Part shown: positions 7,508-11,420 of the stretch, piece after piece
How positions within the stretch are numbered: position 1 is the stretch's first letter
Layout of the letters: the number at the start of each line of letters is the position of its first letter
Source: Selenomonadaceae bacterium UBA3796
Lineage (GTDB): Bacteria; Bacillota; Negativicutes; Selenomonadales; Selenomonadaceae
Direction: 5' to 3'
DNA length: 11,420 bases
Assembly (NCBI GenBank): GCA_002369175.1
Contig: DFES01000077.1
Coordinates: 8,255 to 19,674, forward strand
Translations under genes and position numbers: made by a program
Notes under the pieces: model-generated
The model's database searches: none
Seen by the model: only the letters and a program-made list of their open reading frames with translations
Told to the model about the DNA's origin: nothing

Positions 7508-8848
7508 TCACCTCTGAAAATACTTCATGACCTTCTGAGCGAATTTCGTTTGAATGAAGAGAATGATGCGATCCCCCGGCAAAAGTTCCGTGAGTCCGTT
7601 GGGGATTGCCGCCGTATCGTGGCGCACATAGGCGCAGACCAGGCACTCCCTCGGAAGATGCGCATCCATGAGACGCTTTCCCGCCACAGGTGCGCCCTCC
7701 TGCACGATGACCTCCATGGCCTCTGCCTTTGCTCCCTCCAGATAGGAAACAGAAACCACGCCGCCGCGTCGGGCGAAAGCCATAACCTCACTGGCGGAGA
7801 GCAGACGAGCCGAGACCACCACATCCACGCCCACTTTCTCCATGAGATCCACATACTCGTTCCGAGCCACGCGCACCACGGTCTTGCGAGCTTTGAGATG
7901 CTTTGCCAGAAGAGCCAGCATGAGATTCAGCTTGTCATCCTCCGTCAGGCAGATCACCACATCGGCGGAATCCACCCCCTCCTCCAGCAAAAGGTCAATA
8001 TCCGTTCCGTCGCCGCAGATGGCAATGCCGTCCATGAGCTGCTCCGCCATGAGCCGGCAGCGCTCCTGATCCCGCTCTATGACTTTCACCTTTACCTTCT
8101 GGGCATCCAGAATACGAGCCAGTGCCCGCCCCGTCCGCCCCGCGCCGATGATCATGGCGCGCTCCAGCTTGCGGGCATCCCTCTGTACGAAACTCTTGCT
8201 GAATTTCTCGATTTCCTCCGGCATGCCGATGAAATAGGCATTGTCGTGGGGCATGAGGATGTCATCTCCATGGGGAATGATCATGCGGTGGTCACGGAAA
8301 ATCATGCCGGCCAGCACACCCTTCGGCAGCTTCAATTCCTTGAGAGGAATTCCCGCCAGCTTTGAACGGCGGCGAATCTTCGCCTCAAAGAGACGCACCT
8401 TTCCATGGGCAAAGTCCTCCACATTGAGCGCCGCAGGGGTCATGAGGATGCGATTGATTTCATGCGCCGTGATGAGTTCCGGGTTCAGCATGAGATCAAT
8501 GTCAAAGTTTTCCTTGAGATAATCCTTTGCCTCCGACATGAACTGCATATCGCGAATGCGGGCAATGGTATGGGTGATGCCGTGCTTCTTCGCCAGGATG
8601 CATGCCACCATATTCACCTCGTCGCTGCCTGTCACAGCAATGAGGATATCTGCGTCCCGCACATCCGGATCGTTCATGGTGATGGGGCTTGCTCCATTTG
8701 CCGGGATGGTCAGCACATCCAGCGTATTCTTCACCGCCTCCAGCTGTCCTTCCTCGTGGTCGATCATGACCACATCAAACTGCTCCTGGGACAGAAACTC
8801 CGCAATACTGTACCCAAGTTTTCCTGCCCCGACGATAACAATACGCAC
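7508..8848 (-). CDS. trkA: TrkA, NAD-binding regulatory subunit of Trk potassium uptake
   Basis: This 446-residue peripheral membrane protein forms the nucleotide-binding ring that gates TrkH. It has two tandem RCK units. RCK-N1 starts with the Rossmann motif GAGKLG (7-12) and acidic D30, followed by an RCK-C domain to about 220. RCK-N2 has GAGRTG (235-240) with the acidic ERD near 258-260, followed by a second RCK-C. Length and order match typical TrkA. The start is GTG at 8848 with AGGAGGG (8855-8861) 6 bases ahead. It is the first gene of the operon; its stop lies 17 bases from the chosen start of the first trkH, or overlaps the alternative GTG. A single TrkA must serve both TrkH subunits here unless another copy exists elsewhere. 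Confidence 0.95.
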   Translation of the reverse strand: MRIVIVGAGKLGYSIAEFLSQEQFDVVMIDHEEGQLEAVKNTLDVLTIPANGASPITMNDPDVRDADILIAVTGSDEVNMVACILAKKHGITHTIARIRDMQFMSEAKDYLKENFDIDLMLNPELITAHEINRILMTPAALNVEDFAHGKVRLFEAKIRRRSKLAGIPLKELKLPKGVLAGMIFRDHRMIIPHGDDILMPHDNAYFIGMPEEIEKFSKSFVQRDARKLERAMIIGAGRTGRALARILDAQKVKVKVIERDQERCRLMAEQLMDGIAICGDGTDIDLLLEEGVDSADVVICLTEDDKLNLMLALLAKHLKARKTVVRVARNEYVDLMEKVGVDVVVSARLLSASEVMAFARRGGVVSVSYLEGAKAEAMEVIVQEGAPVAGKRLMDAHLPRECLVCAYVRHDTAAIPNGLTELLPGDRIILFIQTKFAQKVMKYFQR

Positions 8849-8893
8849 GCCATTCCCTCCTGCTCACTGAAAACGATACATCGCCAGTCTCCT

Positions 8894-8923
8894 ATTATAA
8901 CGCAACGGTTCAAGTTTTGCCAC
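8894..8923 (-). promoter_or_regulatory. Probable promoter of the trkA-trkH-trkH operon
   Basis: On the minus strand, a perfect TATAAT -10 (8894-8899) lies 18 bases from a weak -35 GTGGCA (8918-8923, 4 of 6 matches). The predicted start is near 8887, giving a leader of about 40 bases. The -35 is inside a palindrome, which may make it a controlled promoter. Confidence 0.6.
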
Positions 8924-8932
8924 AGGCAAAAC
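8914..8932. promoter_or_regulatory. Palindrome over the trkA -35, candidate operator
   Basis: GTTTTGCC and GGCAAAAC form a perfect 8-bp inverted repeat with a 3-base centre. It covers the predicted -35 of the trk operon. No T-run follows on either strand, so it is not a terminator. A dimeric regulator site is inferred; the protein is unknown. Confidence 0.4.
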
Positions 8933-8945
8933 CTTCCCATTGGCG

Positions 8946-8997
8946 CACAAAAACAAACACCGTTCCTTCCACGGAAATCCATGGAAGGAACGGTGTT
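8946..8997 (-). terminator. Rho-independent terminator of the exported-protein gene
   Basis: A perfect 16-bp stem (8956-8971 with 8982-8997, 10-base loop) follows the stop at 9004 and is followed on the minus strand by TTTGTTTTTG. There is no T-run on the plus strand, so it serves only the minus-strand gene and insulates the trk promoter from read-through. Confidence 0.88.
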
Positions 8998-9003
8998 CAC
9001 ACC

Positions 9004-9462
9004 CTAATCCCGCAGACTGCAGGAAATCTTGACAATCACGCCGTTGATGACCTTGAACTTCATTTTCTTCATGCCGTCCGTGGAACGATAGATATATTCC
9101 GTATCATCCCTGTCATAGTCAACTTTGTCCGCGTTGCCGTACGCTCCGGTGATGGCATCCGTCCCCATGCCCAACGTGATACCTGCGGGAGTGCCCGCCG
9201 TGCCGGAGCGAATCGAAACCTTATCCACAATACCCGGGCGGTCGTCATCCACCTCCACGACTGCACCGCTCTTGAACACGACTTTCTCGTAATCGGAATA
9301 AGCCACCTCACCGCCGATGCTCATGGCCTGCTCCAAGCTCATGCCGGGCTCGATGCCGGCAAGAGCGACCTGCTGAGGAGAAATGCTGGCATAGGCCATC
9401 GTTGCAGCCATCATCATGCCGACCGTAAGCGCAGCAAGTTTCTTCTTCCATCTCATTTTCAT
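9004..9462 (-). CDS. Small exported protein with two BamE/SmpA-like repeats
   Basis: This predicted 152-residue protein has a classical signal peptide: basic MKMRWKKK, a hydrophobic stretch to residue 24 and a likely signal peptidase I cut after AYA (25). The mature part seems to hold two related modules. Each opens with a glycine turn (GIEPGMSLEQA near 36-46, and GITLGMGTDAI in the second half), continues into a short helix, and then strands rich in acidic and aromatic residues that end in V-K/D-V/I. This resembles the SmpA/BamE fold by eye, but no lipobox or specific family motif is present, so the function is unknown. I chose ATG 9462 because GGGGGGA sits about 6 bases ahead of it; an in-frame ATG at 9477 would place that G-run inside the gene. 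It is monocistronic with a strong terminator, divergent from the next gene. No clear promoter was found in its purine-rich upstream region. Confidence 0.8.
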   Translation of the reverse strand: MKMRWKKKLAALTVGMMMAATMAYASISPQQVALAGIEPGMSLEQAMSIGGEVAYSDYEKVVFKSGAVVEVDDDRPGIVDKVSIRSGTAGTPAGITLGMGTDAITGAYGNADKVDYDRDDTEYIYRSTDGMKKMKFKVINGVIVKISCSLRD

Positions 9463-9615
9463 AACGAATCCCCCCATTACCTAAGAAACTCCAACTCCAC
9501 ACTCCCTTTAATTCGCCAAAATTCTCTCCCCTCCTTTCCCCTATGATATTTTTTCTCCCGCAAGCATAACCTGTGCCAATCGGGGCTTTTCAGAAAATAT
9601 CCTGCGAAAAAATAC
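9463..9615. other. Intergenic region upstream of the exported-protein gene
   Basis: This divergent spacer has a strongly purine-rich leader on the minus strand (about 9481-9545). A TATCAT-like -10 (9543-9548) is present, but I find no -35 at proper spacing. I see no gene, RNA or repeat in it. Confidence 0.4.
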
Positions 9616-9644
9616 TTCACAAGACGAAGTTTCTATAGTATAAT
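9616..9644 (+). promoter_or_regulatory. Strong sigma-70-type promoter of the 79-residue gene
   Basis: The -35 TTCACA (9616-9621, 5 of 6) and perfect -10 TATAAT (9639-9644) are 17 bases apart. It is the best promoter match in the window. The predicted start is near 9651, giving a leader of about 78 bases. Confidence 0.78.
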
Positions 9645-9653
9645 GACCACGAA

Positions 9654-9680
9654 TTGGAAGGGGATGCCCTAACCTTCCGA
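9654..9680 (+). promoter_or_regulatory. Hairpin at the start of the 79-residue gene leader
   Basis: GGAAGG (9656-9661) pairs with CCTTCC (9673-9678). One T-G and one T-A pair extend the base to 9654/9680, with an 11-base loop. It would sit within the first bases of the transcript. A stabilising or regulatory role is inferred; it matches no riboswitch I recognise. Confidence 0.4.
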
Positions 9681-9715
9681 CAATCACCGTAAACATCTGC
9701 TTTTCCATCTCATAT

Positions 9716-9722
9716 GGAGGTG
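9716..9722 (+). promoter_or_regulatory. Ribosome binding site that sets the 79-residue gene start
   Basis: GGAGGTG lies 6 bases before ATG 9729. The in-frame ATG at 9714 overlaps this site and has no site of its own. Confidence 0.75.
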
Positions 9723-9728
9723 TTTCCC

Positions 9729-9968
9729 ATGATCATTGACAATGTAAACGTTACGATTGAGAAGGGTCCTTTTACTGCGGAAGATGCGCAGTTCTATATA
9801 TCGCAAATCAAAAAATCGAAATCAAAATATACCTTGAGGAAAGTTTCCTTCTCACGCCATGATGAATATTTGGATATTCGCTATTCTTTCAACGAGATTC
9901 CATTTGAACGCATTCGCCGCGTTTCATTTACGGATGAGGATATGCAGTGTGTAGTAGTGAACAAGTAA
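9729..9968 (+). CDS. Small conserved-looking hypothetical protein, 79 residues
   Basis: I do not recognise this family. The 79-residue product has no signal peptide or membrane segment and looks like a compact alpha/beta fold. A beta-rich start (MIIDNVNVTI) leads to a helix around 16-30 (AEDAQFYISQIKKSKSK), then alternating strands (KYTLRKVSFS, YLDIRYSF, IRRVSFTD, MQCVVVNK). There are no catalytic motifs, and the single Cys is near the C-terminus. Its codons are more A/T-rich than the neighbours, for example in the Lys/Ser-rich segment around 9810-9830. It has a near-consensus promoter, a leader hairpin, an excellent ribosome binding site and its own terminator, so it is probably a well-expressed single gene. 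I found no link to the neighbours beyond position. Confidence 0.82.
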   Translation: MIIDNVNVTIEKGPFTAEDAQFYISQIKKSKSKYTLRKVSFSRHDEYLDIRYSFNEIPFERIRRVSFTDEDMQCVVVNK

Positions 9969-9983
9969 TGATGTTGCGGGGCA

Positions 9984-10019
9984 AAAACCACCATCGGCGT
10001 CGGTGTCGGTGGTGGTTTT
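9984..10019 (+). terminator. Rho-independent terminator after the 79-residue gene
   Basis: A 16-bp stem (9984-9999 with 10004-10019) closes on a TCGG loop and includes three G-T pairs near the loop. Its right arm ends in TTTTC, 15 bases after the stop. The A-run at 9983-9987 could give weaker function on the other strand. Confidence 0.8.
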
Positions 10020-10080
10020 CTTGGTGTCCGCCCCAGAATGAATACAGAAAAAATTTAATGGAACAAAGAAAGGGCTTCCC

Positions 10081-10413
10081 ATGCAGGATAATGTACATAC
10101 ACACGTGCTCAAGGACGGAAGTGTCGTATCCCATGCCCACGGGCACACGCATTCCCATACACAGACAAAACAGGTTCTCCGGCGTATCCATAACGTCATC
10201 GGACATATGCAGGGCATTTCTGATATGGTGGAAAACGGGCGTGACTGCAGCGAAGTCCTGATGCAGCTTTCGGCCGTCAACGCTTCCCTTCGGAAACTCA
10301 AGGTGATCATTCTGAAAGACCATGTGGAACACTGCATTGTAGATGCCATCCAACATGGAGATCGGCAGACCCTTGACAAACTTTCGGATGCATTGGACAA
10401 ACTTACGGAATAG
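10081..10413 (+). CDS. His-rich CsoR/RcnR-family metal-responsive repressor
   Basis: This 110-residue all-helical DNA-binding protein belongs to the CsoR/RcnR (DUF156) family, whose members leave DNA on binding a metal or a sulfur/aldehyde signal. Residues 1-29 form a histidine-rich tail with alternating H-x-H (H6, H8, H18, H20, H22, H24, H26), likely a metal-binding or metal-buffering extension. The core starts near 30. C56 (GRDCSEVL), H81 and C85 (KDHVEHC) align with the Cys-His-Cys copper(I) ligands of CsoR, including the H-x3-C spacing. The Pro2 used by FrmR for formaldehyde sensing is absent (residue 2 is Gln). Copper is therefore the first guess, though His-rich relatives in anaerobes are poorly characterised. 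The ATG has only a weak AAAGGG ahead of it. It is the first gene of a probable operon with the hydrolase 28 bases downstream. No copper exporter or chaperone is visible. Confidence 0.9.
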   Translation: MQDNVHTHVLKDGSVVSHAHGHTHSHTQTKQVLRRIHNVIGHMQGISDMVENGRDCSEVLMQLSAVNASLRKLKVIILKDHVEHCIVDAIQHGDRQTLDKLSDALDKLTE

Positions 10414-10441
10414 AAAAGCTACCGACACAAGGAGGAACCCC

Positions 10442-11080
10442 ATGAAAATATATCCTGTCACCGTTCAGGAACTCATTCCAACAAATGCTTATTTCTATAT
10501 AGATGAGGATACAAACCACGGCGTCCTCATCGACCCCGGCTCAGAGGCAGAGCGTCTGCTCAGCGTCATGCGTTCCCAAGGTTTCCAGCTTGAGGCACTG
10601 CTGCTGACCCATGGACATTTCGACCACATCGGAGCCGTTGAGGAGCTCCGGCAGGAACTCAACATCCCCGTCATCATGCAGGAAAACGGAAGAGACTACG
10701 CTGAAAATCCGAACTGGAACCTGTCCGCTCAATTCCATGGAAACTTCATCCTCCAAAATGTCACCTATCAAAAGGACGGCGCTGTCATTGCGTACCCGGA
10801 AGCTCCCGGCCTGCACTTGAAACTCATCCACACCCCCGGCCACACCACGGACGGCTGTATCTACTATGATGAGGAACATCATGTTGCCTTTGTGGGGGAT
10901 ACCATTTTTGCCGGCAGCTTCGGGCGCACGGATTTTCCGGGAGGCAATGAGGCCGTACTCTATCGATCCATCCGGGACAAAATCCTCACTCTGCCGGAGG
11001 AGACCATCCTCCTCTCCGGGCACAGCGAAGAAACCACCGTAGGCCGGGAGAAAAACGGTCCCATCTGGGGACGGAGATAA
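10442..11080 (+). CDS. Metallo-beta-lactamase-fold hydrolase (glyoxalase II-like)
   Basis: This is a 212-residue cytoplasmic hydrolase with a complete binuclear metal site: THGHFDH (H57, H59, D61, H62), H134 in TPGHT, D153 in VGDTIFAGSFGRTDF, and the late SGHSEET histidine near 195. The FAGSFGRTD block and the GHSEETTVGREK ending are typical of the glyoxalase II/YcbL-like group. It hydrolyses a thioester, or possibly another small substrate; which one cannot be read from the sequence. I chose ATG 10442 because AAGGAGG (10429-10435) sits 6 bases ahead. The frame is open further upstream inside the repressor gene, but that part is a shadow. Pairing with a CsoR-family repressor recalls cst systems, where the partner is a persulfide dioxygenase, but no rhodanese domain is present. 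Confidence 0.92.
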   Translation: MKIYPVTVQELIPTNAYFYIDEDTNHGVLIDPGSEAERLLSVMRSQGFQLEALLLTHGHFDHIGAVEELRQELNIPVIMQENGRDYAENPNWNLSAQFHGNFILQNVTYQKDGAVIAYPEAPGLHLKLIHTPGHTTDGCIYYDEEHHVAFVGDTIFAGSFGRTDFPGGNEAVLYRSIRDKILTLPEETILLSGHSEETTVGREKNGPIWGRR

Positions 11081-11084
11081 GGAG
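11079..11084 (+). promoter_or_regulatory. Ribosome binding site of the broken glycosyltransferase gene
   Basis: AAGGAG overlaps the hydrolase stop codon and lies 7 bases before ATG 11092. This supports a genuine former gene start in the same transcript. Confidence 0.65.
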
Positions 11085-11091
11085 TTCTTCC

Positions 11092-11420
11092 ATGCAAGAA
11101 GTTTCATCGAATCCTTTATCGGAAAACAGACCACAAACCATATTTCCCTATCCCATACAATATTTCAGCTGCACAGATGCTGACGCAACACCCGAGGAAA
11201 CATGCTGTCCCATGCGGATTTCTACATCGGGCTTTCCAGCGGCCTTGCCTGGCTCGCTTACACCGTCGGCTGCCCCGTCATCATGATTTGCGGCTTCACC
11301 ATGGACTGGTGGGAATTTCCGACACCGTACCGCGTGTACAACCCGCTGGCCTGCTCCGGCTGTGCCAATGATATGCGGCTTTCCTGGTACAAAAAATCCT
11401 GTCCCCGTCACAAAGAGGGG
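11092..11420 (+). pseudogene. Broken heptosyltransferase-like gene (autotransporter glycosylation family), runs off the window
   Basis: A well-placed ATG opens a frame whose first 35 or so residues look natural (IFPYPIQYFSCTDADATPEE). The frame then turns into low-meaning, Pro/Ser-rich sequence and stops at 11284-11286. From about 11184 another frame is open to the window end (it is preceded by TGA at 11181-11183). It reads a recognisable C-terminal part: HADFYIGLSSGLAWLAY, then ICGFTMDWWEFPTPYRVYN, a CSGC pair and CPRHKEG. These match, from memory, the Aah/TibC-type heptosyltransferases that modify strand-loop-strand autotransporters, including the Cys-x2-Cys and CPRH metal-site region. Those proteins are about 400 residues with some 250 residues before this block; here fewer than 40 precede it. 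The simplest reading is an internal deletion with a frame change near 11184-11203. A sequencing error alone cannot account for the missing length. Confidence 0.7.

Noticed and set aside
7491..7646. 52-residue N-terminal extension of trkH copy 2
   Set aside because: It lies inside the coding end of trkA, is not membrane-like, and a plausible start exists at 7490 or 7511.
8914..8932. Palindrome upstream of trkA as a rho-independent terminator
   Set aside because: The stem is only 8 bp and no T-run follows on either strand; the true terminator of the upstream minus-strand gene is at 8946-8997.
10021..10080. Separate promoter for the repressor gene
   Set aside because: TTGGTG at 10021 and TTTAAT at 10054 are present, but no pair of hexamers has acceptable spacing and match. 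Read-through from the upstream promoter or an atypical promoter remains possible.
10343..10441. 33-residue N-terminal extension of the metallo-hydrolase
   Set aside because: It overlaps the repressor gene in another frame, while ATG 10442 has a near-perfect ribosome binding site and begins the normal family N-terminus.
11092..11286. Intact 64-residue protein
   Set aside because: The second half is low-complexity Pro/Ser/Ala sequence lying over a different frame that encodes a recognisable glycosyltransferase segment, so a broken gene explains it better.

Overview
The window looks like chromosomal DNA from a Gram-negative-type Firmicute of the Negativicutes (Selenomonas/Mitsuokella-like). This is an inference from three things: proteins of Firmicute flavour, such as a His-rich CsoR-type repressor and NagZ- and Trk-like proteins, with strong AGGAGG ribosome binding sites; moderately GC-rich coding DNA; and, at the right edge, a fragment resembling the heptosyltransferases that modify strand-loop-strand autotransporters, which implies an outer membrane. 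No RNA gene, insertion sequence, CRISPR array or prophage was seen.

Layout. (1) Positions 20-3192, minus strand: a two-gene signalling unit read from a good sigma-70 promoter (3241-3269). It encodes a REC-HD-GYP response regulator (probable cyclic-di-GMP phosphodiesterase), then a dCache-type methyl-accepting chemotaxis protein. (2) Positions 3388-4521, plus strand: a NagZ-like family 3 beta-N-acetylhexosaminidase lipoprotein. It is separated from the next operon by a bidirectional terminator (4528-4558). (3) Positions 4568-8848, minus strand: a potassium-uptake operon trkA - trkH - trkH with a consensus -10 promoter and a palindrome over the -35. The two TrkH paralogues differ from each other and from the family consensus in their pore loops. 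(4) Positions 9004-9462, minus strand: a small exported protein with two BamE/SmpA-like repeats, ending in a strong terminator. (5) Positions 9616-10019, plus strand: a 79-residue unknown protein with its own near-consensus promoter, a leader hairpin and a terminator. (6) Positions 10081-11420, plus strand: a His-rich CsoR/RcnR-family metal-responsive repressor, a metallo-beta-lactamase-fold hydrolase, and a broken glycosyltransferase gene that runs off the window.

How they fit together. Most of the window is housekeeping: sensing and motility (MCP plus cyclic-di-GMP turnover), peptidoglycan recycling (NagZ-like) and potassium homeostasis (Trk). I do not see a clearly new biological system. 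The best leads are the paired TrkH subunits with divergent filter loops, the repressor-hydrolase pair with no metal exporter in view, and the decayed glycosyltransferase behind it. Several starts were moved inward from the longest open frame on ribosome-binding-site or promoter evidence. All family assignments were read by eye from motifs, without database searches.
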